Assembly: GCA_902791865.1 (NCBI GenBank)
Contig: CADAXK010000004.1
Span: forward strand, 62,001-126,000
DNA from: an uncultured Bacteroidia bacterium
Lineage (GTDB): Bacteria; Bacteroidota; Bacteroidia; Bacteroidales; ML635J-15
Direction of reading: 5' to 3'
DNA length: 64,000 nt
The translations under genes were made by a program, and so were the position numbers. Position 1 is the stretch's first letter; the number at the start of each line of letters is the position of its first letter. Below are positions 9,268 to 17,222 of the stretch, piece after piece. The notes beneath the pieces were generated by a model. That model was not told the origin of the DNA, ran no database searches, and was given only the letters and a program-made list of their open reading frames with translations.

Positions 9268-9338
9268 AACTTTTATTACAAACAATGGCACAACAAAAAA
9301 TATGTTTCCGAACATAAACGAAAAAACAAAAAAGCCAC

Positions 9339-9368
9339 TTGCCCCTTGAAAAATTATTTATACTTTTG
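9339..9368 (+). promoter_or_regulatory. Bacteroidota promoter of the small lipoprotein gene
   Basis: TTG (9339-9341), 19 nt, then TACTTTTG (9361-9368): a full match to the Bacteroidota TTG-N19-TAnnTTTG promoter. It gives a leader of about 70 nt before the ATG at 9447. Confidence 0.7.
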
Positions 9369-9446
9369 CCACGAAGTTGATGAAGACAATATGGGGCATC
9401 GGATTCAACTAAAAAATTAGCCCCTGAATTTTTAAAACATAAATAA

Positions 9447-9725
9447 ATGAAGAAGTTATTATTTATCGGTATGATTGCATTTGCATCATGCTTCGCAATG
9501 ACAAGCTGTGGCAGCAAAATCACTGAAGCTGACGTACAGAAAGTAGAAGACGCTATCAACGCTGGCAACTGCGATGAAGCTACAAAAATCGTTGAAGGCT
9601 GGAAGGGTAAAACCGATTTCGAAGGCGACGCAGAAGCAAAATTCAACAAGGTTCTCGAAAACGAAAACATGGACTTGGACTGCTTGTTGAAGATGATGGA
9701 CGCAGTAAGCAAGTTGGCTGAATAA
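9447..9725 (+). CDS. Small lipoprotein
   Basis: A 92-residue lipoprotein. The signal peptide MKKLLFIGMIAFASCFAMTSC ends in a lipobox with the acylated cysteine at residue 21. The mature part is acidic and wholly alpha-helical in appearance. I do not recognise a family. A textbook promoter lies upstream and a bidirectional terminator follows, so it is a well-defined monocistronic gene that is probably well expressed. The overlapping opposite-strand reading frame (9242-9742) has no such signals and is a shadow. Confidence 0.85.
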   Translation: MKKLLFIGMIAFASCFAMTSCGSKITEADVQKVEDAINAGNCDEATKIVEGWKGKTDFEGDAEAKFNKVLENENMDLDCLLKMMDAVSKLAE

Positions 9726-9743
9726 TCCGCACGTTTTTTCAAT

Positions 9744-9771
9744 AAAAAAGAGGCTAAATGCCTCTTTTTTA
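9744..9771. terminator. Bidirectional terminator between lipoprotein and M23 peptidase genes
   Basis: AAAAAAGAGGC-taaat-GCCTCTTTTTT is a perfect hairpin with A and T runs on either side, serving both convergent genes. Confidence 0.9.
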
Positions 9772-9773
9772 TT

Positions 9774-11021
9774 TTATTCCACCACTATTTTACTAATCTT
9801 GTCAATCCACGGGCGCTTTTCCCTATTGAAGCGCTCCATATTTGCCGAATCAACCGGCTCCGCTGTAGGCGGGTCAAAGTTGAGAGGATTAATCTTTTTG
9901 CCGTTTTCGTGAACCTCGTAGTGCAGATGCGGACCTGTTGACCAGCCCGTACTTCCAACATAGCCAATCACATCGCCCTGATGCACATAATCGCCCACAT
10001 TGTACTTTCCAAACTTCGACAGGTGCATATAAACCGTTTCGTAGATGCTGTTGTGCCTAATCTTAACATAATTTCCCGCACCGTTTCCATACTGGCGAAT
10101 AGTTATGCGTCCGTCCGACGCCGCATAAATAGGCGTTCCCATCGGAGCCGAAAAGTCAACCGCCAGATGCGCCTTAGGAACATGGTGGATGGGATGCATA
10201 CGCGAATTAGTATATCGTGAACTTATGCGCGTGAACTTCAGCGGTGCCTTCATAAAAGTCTTGCGAATGCTTTGTCCGCAGGTGTCGAAAAATTCAGATA
10301 CCGAATCGTTGACAAAAGGTATCGCCCACCTCTCCTTGCCGTTGTGCGAAAAAACTCCAGCCAGAACTTTGCCAATCCTAACCGTTTCGCCACCAACACG
10401 ATATTCCTCAAAAATAACCTTGAACCAGTCGTCCTTCTGCAAGGCGTAGAAATCCACCGTCCACGCCCACACCTGCGACATTCCAACCGCCAAATCCCAG
10501 TCGTAGCCCTTCGAGTCGAGCACATTCCACAGCGACGAGCTTATCCGTCCCGATGCCGTACATACCACAGTATCAACATCGTGGTATTTGCGGAACACAT
10601 CCACCGAATCGCGAAAATCGAACACTGTGAACATCAGCGGACTATTCTCGTAAACGAAAATCTTTGCCACTCGTGCGGTATCGTCTGGCGAAGAAAAGAC
10701 ACAGAACGGACGACCAACGCTAATCCGCGTATAATCAACGGAATCCGAAATCCGTGCAATCTTGTCAACCTGCGACATCGGAACGCCATACCTATTAAGT
10801 ATAGTACCCAGATAATCGCCCTGGCGAACTGTATCGTCGGTAATTGTCCAATCGGCAACAGGAAATCCAAAGCGAGTTTCGACAATTGGCTCTTCCACAG
10901 GAACTTCTACCCTATCGTCCTCTGCCTTACCGCAAAACATAATCACAGCGACAGCAACTCCCGCCGCCACGATTACCGACAGCACAACAATCAGGACAAT
11001 ATTTGTCTTTGACAGTTTCAT
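9774..11021 (-). CDS. M23 family metallopeptidase with N-terminal membrane anchor
   Basis: A 415-residue periplasmic peptidoglycan hydrolase. One N-terminal transmembrane segment (residues about 8-29) is followed by a LysM-like/OapA-like region (VRQGDYLGTILNRYGV) and a C-terminal LytM domain with zinc ligands in HLAVDFSAPMGTP and HLHYEV, the standard HxxxD and HxH motifs. Such enzymes cut peptide cross-links in cell-wall remodelling and division. The family normally has this length and order. It converges on the small lipoprotein gene and shares its terminator. Confidence 0.9.
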   Translation of the reverse strand: MKLSKTNIVLIVVLSVIVAAGVAVAVIMFCGKAEDDRVEVPVEEPIVETRFGFPVADWTITDDTVRQGDYLGTILNRYGVPMSQVDKIARISDSVDYTRISVGRPFCVFSSPDDTARVAKIFVYENSPLMFTVFDFRDSVDVFRKYHDVDTVVCTASGRISSSLWNVLDSKGYDWDLAVGMSQVWAWTVDFYALQKDDWFKVIFEEYRVGGETVRIGKVLAGVFSHNGKERWAIPFVNDSVSEFFDTCGQSIRKTFMKAPLKFTRISSRYTNSRMHPIHHVPKAHLAVDFSAPMGTPIYAASDGRITIRQYGNGAGNYVKIRHNSIYETVYMHLSKFGKYNVGDYVHQGDVIGYVGSTGWSTGPHLHYEVHENGKKINPLNFDPPTAEPVDSANMERFNREKRPWIDKISKIVVE

Positions 11022-11082
11022 TGGTTAGCAAACGCAAATTTAAGTAAAATATTATCACTGACCGCAAAATATTTTGGGGGGC

Positions 11083-11193
11083 TTGAAAGCCAAAAGGCGA
11101 ACAGGCTAACAGCCAAAATGCTCGACTGACCTTCTGTTCGCCAGCGAGAAACGGCGTAGCCATAAAAACGGCATCAGCCATTGAAACGGCTTT
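11083..11193. repeat. Word-like repeats and GAAACGGCGAAGCCAT-type minisatellite
   Basis: The gap upstream of the M23 gene contains short recurring words (AGCCAAAAGGCGAACAGGC, GGCTAACAGCC, CTCGACTG) up to about 11140, then about three degenerate units of a minisatellite resembling GAAACGGCGAAGCCAT. The latter also occurs at 12920-13022 and, inverted, at 51973-52040. No reading frame or known element was found. Confidence 0.55.
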
Positions 11194-11223
11194 TGCCAAT
11201 TGTTTTCTTTCCTACAACCAACA

Positions 11224-11290
11224 AGATTGCGCCAAGATATATTTTGTTTTTGGCGCAATCTTACAAAATACATTAGATTACGCCAAGATA
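11224..11290. repeat. Palindromic half-site array, 3' end of ATPase cassette 2
   Basis: A 38-bp palindrome (11224-11261) has perfect 12-bp arms AGATTGCGCCAA and TTGGCGCAATCT around 14 nt. A third half-site AGATTACGCCAA begins at 11275 and its run ends exactly at the base before the ATPase stop codon (11291). Half-sites alternate in orientation at about 25-bp intervals. The same motif returns on the other side of the gene (12725-12816), and nowhere else was noticed in the window. Confidence 0.9.
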
Positions 11291-12712
11291 CTACTGGAAC
11301 AAATCTTCGAGAGTTACTACTTTCTGCAATCTTCTCGAATACATATTGTCCACTAGTCCTGCCGATGATATCATCGTGACCATTAACGACTTCCTTGTCC
11401 CAGTTTCTTTCTTGAAGGTATCCATTTTCCTGTGTAGGTCGCTGTCGTATTCCTTGGTAATTTCAAATTCGTGCCTTGTGTATTTCATTTCGCAGATGTT
11501 GATGGTCTTGTCTGCCCTATCTATCAGTAAGTCTATCTGTGCACCGTTGCGATGGTCATTGCCCGATATGCTCCATGAACAAGGCGTATTGTTTATGCCG
11601 GCAATGCTTAAAGCCTTCAATATCTGCTCTATATGGTGCAGGCAAAGTATTTCGAATGCATAGCCGCACCAGTTGTAAAAAGCTGGAGTTTCTTGGATTT
11701 TCGACCAGTATGCCTGCTTTATCGATTCCCTTTTCTTCAAATATCTGAAATGGAACAATGTAAACGGGTCGATAAGCTGGTACATCGTATCTTTCTTGTT
11801 TTTCCCGAATGGCGTATAACTTCTTATGAATTCGCATTGTTCGAGTTCCCTTAGTGTGGCAGTGAAGTTGCCGTTGTTTACGCTTTTTGTCGCTTTAAGC
11901 AGTTGCAGTCTTGTCATTCCCATCCCTTTGGTTGCCAGTGCACTGACAATGGCAATATGCTTTGTAGCTTTCTTGAACAACGACGAATACAGGTTGTTGA
12001 ACTCCATGCTCAATTCTGCACCTCGCATAAAGCATAGGTTGTCAATGTTCTGCGCAACACTTTTGTCCTGCTCGAACAGCGACAAGTAATATGGAATCCC
12101 TCCGAGAGCCATATAACATTCGGCAATTTCTTCCTGTGCATATCCAAAACCGTTTTCCTTGAAATAGCTTGCACATTCGCGCAGAGTGAAAGGCGAGACA
12201 AGCATTTGGTGAGTAACCCTGTTGTGCAGTCCGCCTCTGTTTTTAATAATCTTGTTAAGTATCCACGAGGTTGCCGAACCGCAGACGATAAGCTTTATGT
12301 CGTTCCGATACGCAGCCCAGCTGTTCCAGAAATGTTCAAGTGCGCTAATGAATCCGCTGCCTTTTCCATCCATCCACGGCATTTCGTCGATAAAGATTAT
12401 TTTCTTGTCAACCTTCAGTTTCCCAAGATATTTTTCAAGCATAGTGAAAGCTGTCAGCCAGTCGGTTGGAACATCGGGACAGCGTGTATATTTCTGCATT
12501 GCCAGCTGGAAGTTCTTGAGCTGTTCGCTGTTTGAAACATTTGCCATTCCAGTAACTGAGAATGAAAAATCACCGCCGAGCACCTGTTTTACAAGGAAAG
12601 TTTTTCCAACCCTGCGTCTGCCATATAACGCTATGAATTCGGATTTTTCTGTCGCAACATATTGTAACAGACGCTTTTTCTCTGCTTCTCTGCCAATCAA
12701 TATCTCTTTCAT
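11291..12712 (-). CDS. AAA ATPase with C-terminal nuclease-like domain, cassette 2
   Basis: A 473-residue homologue of the proteins at 3390 and 45135. Walker A is GRRRVGKT, Walker B IIFIDEMPW, then IVCGSATSW and NRGGLHNR, a winged-helix-like middle, and a C-terminal AQIDLLIDRADKTINICEMK with the D...ExK nuclease pattern. The start at 12712 (MKEILIGREAE) aligns with the homologues; an ATG at 12733 would add seven residues lying over the adjoining palindrome. The gene stands alone and its own half-site arrays touch both ends, the nearest only 12 bp from the start codon, which invites autoregulation. The three proteins are clearly related but strongly diverged. Confidence 0.9.
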   Translation of the reverse strand: MKEILIGREAEKKRLLQYVATEKSEFIALYGRRRVGKTFLVKQVLGGDFSFSVTGMANVSNSEQLKNFQLAMQKYTRCPDVPTDWLTAFTMLEKYLGKLKVDKKIIFIDEMPWMDGKGSGFISALEHFWNSWAAYRNDIKLIVCGSATSWILNKIIKNRGGLHNRVTHQMLVSPFTLRECASYFKENGFGYAQEEIAECYMALGGIPYYLSLFEQDKSVAQNIDNLCFMRGAELSMEFNNLYSSLFKKATKHIAIVSALATKGMGMTRLQLLKATKSVNNGNFTATLRELEQCEFIRSYTPFGKNKKDTMYQLIDPFTLFHFRYLKKRESIKQAYWSKIQETPAFYNWCGYAFEILCLHHIEQILKALSIAGINNTPCSWSISGNDHRNGAQIDLLIDRADKTINICEMKYTRHEFEITKEYDSDLHRKMDTFKKETGTRKSLMVTMISSAGLVDNMYSRRLQKVVTLEDLFQ

Positions 12713-12724
12713 TGCCATCGTATT

Positions 12725-12816
12725 TTGGCGCAAAGCTACAAAAACATTTAGATTACGCCAAATATAATTTTAGTTTTTGGCGCAATCTTACCAAATGCAT
12801 TAGATTGCGCCAAGAT
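12725..12816. repeat. Palindromic half-site array, 5' end of ATPase cassette 2
   Basis: Four alternating half-sites: TTGGCGCAAAGC at 12725, AGATTACGCCAA at 12750, TTGGCGCAATCT at 12777 and AGATTGCGCCAA at 12802. They continue the alternation of the 3' array, so the ATPase gene sits between two arms that would themselves form one palindrome. The array overlaps the expected promoter region of the gene. Confidence 0.9.
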
Positions 12817-12893
12817 AACTCACAAATACTTCACACATAGTAAATTATACAACAATATTAAACAGGCATTGATCATTAATACGGTCGCGACTC

Positions 12894-13062
12894 GCCACGA
12901 CTCAACAAGCTCGGGGGGGAGAAACCCAGAAACGGCTTTAGCCATTCAAACAGCGCAGCGAGAAACGGCGAAGCCATTGAAACGGCGAAGCCATTGAAAC
13001 AGCGAAGCGAAAAACGTCGCAGGCAAATAATTTCTCAATCGTACTTCGTAAATCGTAAATAA
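12894..13062. repeat. Mixed repeat tract between cassette 2 and the ncRNA
   Basis: Holds a degenerate relative of CCCTTCGACAAGCTCAGGG (about 12897-12918), then four to five units of the GAAACGGCGAAGCCAT minisatellite (12920-13022), then an ATCGTAAAT-type AT tract (13032-13062). No gene was seen. Confidence 0.55.
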
Positions 13063-13145
13063 TCCTTATATTTGCCTTGTGATTACAAACTTAATGTTTA
13101 ACCAAAATTTTAACAACGAAACAGAGATAATTAAATTGTAATTTA

Positions 13146-13173
13146 TTGAATCTAAAATAAAAAAGCGTTTTTG
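13146..13173 (+). promoter_or_regulatory. Possible promoter of the structured RNA
   Basis: TTG (13146-13148), 17 nt, then CGTTTTTG (13166-13173), a weak match to TTG-N19-TAnnTTTG. It ends exactly where the closing stem of the RNA begins, so transcription would start within a few bases of the stem. Confidence 0.35.
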
Positions 13174-13325
13174 CTTTTGTTCTTAGAAAGAAAAATCTAG
13201 CAGTTTTTTACACTCAGGACAAAGCAAGAGTGTTCACGATAGTTCGTGGGCTTTTCTTGTTGGAGTGTATGGTTTTGCTAGAGCCTTCTTTCAGAACAAG
13301 AGTTAAACGAAGCTCACTTTTTTTG
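13174..13325 (+). ncRNA. Rod-shaped structured RNA, 6S-like candidate
   Basis: About 150 nt that fold into one long imperfect hairpin: CTTTTGTTCT with AGAACAAGAG (13174-13183 and 13293-13302), GAAAGAA with TTCTTTC, TCTAGCA with TGCTAGA, ACACTC with GAGTGT, and an apical CACGA-tagt-TCGTG. Internal loops separate the stems, and a T run follows (13318-13324). A long rod with internal bubbles, a closing stem at the transcription start and no reading frame is the architecture of 6S RNA, the RNA polymerase-binding regulator. The pairings are seen directly; the 6S identity is inferred. A cis-acting leader of the following gene is the alternative. Confidence 0.5.
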
Positions 13326-13380
13326 AATCTTAATTTATAATCGCCGCTTTGGGTTTGTGGCACAAAAACAAAATATTTTT

Positions 13381-16300
13381 ATGAAAAAATTTTTTACACT
13401 TTTAATTTTTGCCGTTCTCTGTGGCGGATATGCTATGGCAGACAACTATGACTTTTCCTCAATTTGTGAAAGTGGACAGACACTATATTATAAAATCACA
13501 TCAAATGAAGACATATATGCTGTAGAAGTTGTTTATCCTTATGGTGCAATTTGTGAACAAGGGGACTACTATTATGGCATATATACAAAACCATCAGGGA
13601 ACCTTATAATACCTGAATCCGTTATATATAATGATATAACATATCCGGTTACAAGCATCGGCGGTGCTGCTTTTTATGATTGCACTGAGTTGACTTCGGT
13701 TATTATTGGCAATTCAGTAACAAACATTTGGGATTTTGCTTTTGCCGGTTGTAGCGGCCTGACTTTGATAACTATCTCTAATTCTTGTGAAAGTATATAT
13801 GGTTCTGCATTTCTAAATTGTAACGGATTGACTTCCGTAACAGTACCAAATTCTGTAACAAGTATTGGTTGCCGAGCTTTTTCTGGTTGCAATAGCCTTG
13901 AAGAAATATCTATCCCTTTTGTGGGCAGTAGGTTATCAGATACTATGCCTTCTAATTATTCATATGATCCATGCTTTGGATACATTTTTGGACCTGAAAG
14001 TTACACAGGAGGCACTTCTGTTACACAATATAACAATACCATCTACTATGTTCCGAGCAGCTTACGGTCTGTTATCGTAACTGGTGGCAATTTGCCGAAC
14101 AATGCTTTCGAAAATTGTTCTATGCTCACATCAATAACAATTCCAAATACAGTTACTAGTATTGGGAATTATGCCTTTAAAAATTGTAGTGGATTGACAG
14201 AAATAACAATTCCAACTTCTGTCACAAGTATTGACAGAACTGCATTCTATGGGTGCATCAGAATAAATACACTTAATTTTAATGCAATAAATTGCACAAG
14301 TGTTGGAGTATATTATGATGATTATCAAGGTTTCAGCAATTGTTCATCGCTGACGACCTTAAACATTGGCGATAGTGTATTAAATATTCCAGCTTATGCT
14401 TTCTATGGTTGCAGAGGAATTACATCTGTTACAATTCCAAGTTCTGTTACAAGTATTGGGGAAAGAGCATTTTATAACTGTAGTGGTTTGACCGAAGTTG
14501 TTTTCAATGCAACAAATTGCACCTCTGGTGGTTTTGGCAGTGATTGTACATCATTGAGAACATTAACTATAGGCGAAAATGTAACGAATATTCCAGAATA
14601 TGCATTTACAAGTTGTAGTGGACTTTTAGAAGTTAATTATAATGCTATAAATTGTGCATCTACTGGCATATCGTACAATACAAACATAACAACCTTAAAT
14701 ATAGGCGAAAATGTATCTTATATTCCTGACAATGCTTTTGTGGGGTGTAGTGGATTAACATCTGTTTATTACATGGGTGATATTGCTCAATGGTGTGAAA
14801 TAACATTTGATGATCAACCTTTGTTATATGCACACAACTTATTCATTAACAATAATCTTGTAATTGATTTGGTTATTCCTGAATCAGTAATAGAAATAAA
14901 ACCTTCTGCATTTAGTGGAGCTACTTGTCTTGCATCTGTTACGATTCCTAATTCTGTAATGAACATTGGCAATAGTGCCTTTGTTAATTGTAGTGGATTA
15001 ACATCTATAGTTATTCCTAATTCAGTAGTAAGTATTGGTAATGATGCTTTTTATGATTGCATAGGACTGACAGAGCTTTATATTGGTAATTCCGTTACAA
15101 GAATAGGTGAACTTGCATTTTATGGTTGCTCTGCTTTGTCTTCTGTAACAATCCCTAGTTCTGTTATAAGCATTGGCAATAATGCTTTTCATAATTGTAG
15201 TGGCATAGAATCAATTTCAATTTGCAATGGTGTTGAGGTTATAGGAGACCATGCTTTTAAAAATTGTAGCGGACTGACATCGGTAACAATTCCGAATTCT
15301 GTCATAAGCATTGGAGATGGTGCATTATCTGGTTGTAGTGGAATTGTTGAAATTACAATTCCTTTTGTAGGAGGATCTGCATCGGCATCTACAATTTCGG
15401 AAACTACTTGTTTTGGATATATATTCGGAAAATTAAATTATATGGGAAGTACTCCTATCGAACAATATTACAATAGTACTAACGATAGTTATATAACATA
15501 TTATATACCAAGTAATTTGAGAATTGTTACTGTAACAGGAGGCAATTTACTTAGAGCATTTTATGGTTGTTCTATGCTTACATCAATAACAATTGGAGAG
15601 AATGTTACAAATATTGGAGAATGCGCATTTTGGCGTTGCATTGGACTAACTTCGTTCACAATTCCAAATTCAGTTACAAGAATAGGCGAGCTTGCATTTT
15701 ATGGCTGTTCGGCTTTGTCTTCTATAACAATCCCTAATTCAGTAGCTAGTATTGGTTTAAATGCTTTTTTAGAAACTGGATGGTTCGAGAACCAAACGGA
15801 CGGAATACTTTATCTAGACGGTTGGTGTCTAGGATACAAGGGAGATTCTCCAACAGGAACTTTGACTATCATAGAAGGCACAAAAGCTATTTGCGATATA
15901 GCATTTGGGAATTGTGATTTGACAACTATAATAATTCCTAATTCATTAAGAAGCATTGGAGAATATACATTTACTAGTTGTAGCGGTTGTAACAGCATTG
16001 ATACGATTTATTCTTTTGCGGAGAATCCTCCATCAATAAAATCGAATACATTTAGTGGTGTTTCATTATCAATTCCTATTTTTGTCCCATGCGGTAAGGT
16101 TTCTACATATAGCAATGCTGAATATTGGCGCATTTTTACTCATATTCAAGAAAATACAGACTGCGCAGGTGTGGAAGAAAACGGAATTGCAAACATGGAG
16201 GTATATCCCAATCCTGTTGGCAACATCCTCAACATCTCATCTTCCGAAACAATTTCGGAAATTGAGATTGTGAATACGCTCGGTCAGGTGGTAAAGCGCA

Positions 16301-16425
16301 TTGAGGTAAACGCAGATAATGCGGTTTGTGATGTGGAAAATTTGAAGGCAGGTGTGTATGTGGTACGCATCCGCACCCTTCGACAAGCTCAGGGGGCGGT
16401 TTTACGAAAATTTGTAAAAGAATAG
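13381..16425 (+). CDS. BspA-like leucine-rich-repeat protein with T9SS sorting tail
   Basis: About 1,014 residues starting at the ATG at 13381, which begins a signal peptide (MKKFFTLLIFAVLCGGYAMA). The body is some 20 BspA/TpLRR-type repeats of about 23 residues (pattern LTSVTIPNSVTSIGxxAFxxC), as in surface adhesins of Bacteroidales. The last 80 residues (VYPNPVGNILNISS... to the end) form a type A T9SS C-terminal sorting domain, so the product should be exported by the type IX system and anchored outside the cell. An earlier in-frame ATG (13357) lacks a signal-peptide context. Near the C-terminus, LRQAQG is encoded by a CCCTTCGACAAGCTCAGGG repeat insertion. Confidence 0.9.
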   Translation: MKKFFTLLIFAVLCGGYAMADNYDFSSICESGQTLYYKITSNEDIYAVEVVYPYGAICEQGDYYYGIYTKPSGNLIIPESVIYNDITYPVTSIGGAAFYDCTELTSVIIGNSVTNIWDFAFAGCSGLTLITISNSCESIYGSAFLNCNGLTSVTVPNSVTSIGCRAFSGCNSLEEISIPFVGSRLSDTMPSNYSYDPCFGYIFGPESYTGGTSVTQYNNTIYYVPSSLRSVIVTGGNLPNNAFENCSMLTSITIPNTVTSIGNYAFKNCSGLTEITIPTSVTSIDRTAFYGCIRINTLNFNAINCTSVGVYYDDYQGFSNCSSLTTLNIGDSVLNIPAYAFYGCRGITSVTIPSSVTSIGERAFYNCSGLTEVVFNATNCTSGGFGSDCTSLRTLTIGENVTNIPEYAFTSCSGLLEVNYNAINCASTGISYNTNITTLNIGENVSYIPDNAFVGCSGLTSVYYMGDIAQWCEITFDDQPLLYAHNLFINNNLVIDLVIPESVIEIKPSAFSGATCLASVTIPNSVMNIGNSAFVNCSGLTSIVIPNSVVSIGNDAFYDCIGLTELYIGNSVTRIGELAFYGCSALSSVTIPSSVISIGNNAFHNCSGIESISICNGVEVIGDHAFKNCSGLTSVTIPNSVISIGDGALSGCSGIVEITIPFVGGSASASTISETTCFGYIFGKLNYMGSTPIEQYYNSTNDSYITYYIPSNLRIVTVTGGNLLRAFYGCSMLTSITIGENVTNIGECAFWRCIGLTSFTIPNSVTRIGELAFYGCSALSSITIPNSVASIGLNAFLETGWFENQTDGILYLDGWCLGYKGDSPTGTLTIIEGTKAICDIAFGNCDLTTIIIPNSLRSIGEYTFTSCSGCNSIDTIYSFAENPPSIKSNTFSGVSLSIPIFVPCGKVSTYSNAEYWRIFTHIQENTDCAGVEENGIANMEVYPNPVGNILNISSSETISEIEIVNTLGQVVKRIEVNADNAVCDVENLKAGVYVVRIRTLRQAQGAVLRKFVKE
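16376..16394. repeat. CCCTTCGACAAGCTCAGGG repeat inside the sorting domain
   Basis: A 19-bp imperfect palindrome within the last strand region of the T9SS sorting domain, adding roughly the residues LRQAQ in frame. A degraded relative is seen in the intergenic tract near 12897-12918. From memory this motif is common as a dispersed short repeat in environmental bacterial genomes. Confidence 0.6.
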
Positions 16426-16538
16426 GAGTGCCTGCGAGCAGAAATCATACAAATATGTTCCAAATCAAACAAATAAGATTTGAAAAAATTGTGTCAATTT
16501 GTAAAATTTCTCTCCGAAGGAGACTGAAAATAAAAATC

Positions 16539-16566
16539 AAGGACGGTTAAACGCCGTCCTTTTTTA
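16539..16566 (+). terminator. Terminator after the LRR protein gene
   Basis: AAGGACGG-ttaaacg-CCGTCCTT followed by a T run. Confidence 0.85.
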
Positions 16567-16571
16567 TTGCT

Positions 16572-17207
16572 CTAGAAAAACGGATTGTTGTCTATTTCAA
16601 AACCTATAGTAGTAGATTCTCCGTGTCCCGGCAAGACCTTGCAATTACGGTCAAGCACAAACAGTTTCTTCCTTATGCTTTCAAGCAACTGCACATGATT
16701 TCCGCCCGGCAAATCGGTACGGCCAATGCTTCCAGAAAACAATGCATCGCCGCACATAACAAAATTTCCACTTTCCGAATACAACGCCACACTTCCACGC
16801 GAATGTCCAGGAACTTCAAGCACTTTCAGCACGGAATTTCCAAATCGGATTTCATCGCCATCAACTATGTTCTGGTCGGGTAAAGACTGCTGGTTCATAC
16901 GGAAACCGAACATCGCAGCTTCCCTACCTACATTCTCTATCAGGTCGTTATCCTTGAAATTTGCCAGCACGGGAACCTTGTACTCCGCCCTGAGCCTGTC
17001 GTTGCCACAAATGTGGTCAAGATGCCCGTGTGTATTGATTATGTACTTTATTTTCAGTTTGTTATTGTCAACAAATTGCTTCAACGCCAACATTTCCCTG
17101 TCGGAATTTACTGCACCATCAATAATTACGGCTTCGCTAGTCTCATCGGAAACGATGTAGGCATTAACGCCAAAAGCATTGAATATAAAAGTATTGAATT
17201 CTGTCAT
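16572..17207 (-). CDS. MBL-fold hydrolase, glyoxalase II-like
   Basis: A 211-residue metallo-beta-lactamase-fold enzyme. The metal motif THGHLDH (His60, His62, Asp64, His65) is followed by the ligands in PGHSRG, GDALF and PGHGE. Length and motif spacing fit the small glyoxalase II-like / hydroxyacylglutathione-hydrolase-like group, cytoplasmic thioester or lactone hydrolases; the physiological substrate is not evident. It is 15 bp downstream of the LpxL-type gene and probably the last gene of an rpe-lpxL-mbl unit. Confidence 0.85.
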   Translation of the reverse strand: MTEFNTFIFNAFGVNAYIVSDETSEAVIIDGAVNSDREMLALKQFVDNNKLKIKYIINTHGHLDHICGNDRLRAEYKVPVLANFKDNDLIENVGREAAMFGFRMNQQSLPDQNIVDGDEIRFGNSVLKVLEVPGHSRGSVALYSESGNFVMCGDALFSGSIGRTDLPGGNHVQLLESIRKKLFVLDRNCKVLPGHGESTTIGFEIDNNPFF

Positions 17208-17222
17208 ACCAATTAAGTTTTA

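Noticed and set aside
9242-9742. Long minus-strand reading frame opposite the small lipoprotein gene
   Set aside because: No promoter, signal or recognisable domain; the plus-strand lipoprotein has a full promoter, lipobox and terminator.
10272-11012. 246-codon plus-strand frame inside the M23 peptidase gene
   Set aside because: It is antisense to a protein with clear LytM motifs and has low-complexity, Arg/His/Asn-rich content typical of a shadow frame.
11210-12830. Target-site duplications for cassettes 1 and 2
   Set aside because: No convincing matching short sequence was found outside the outer repeats.
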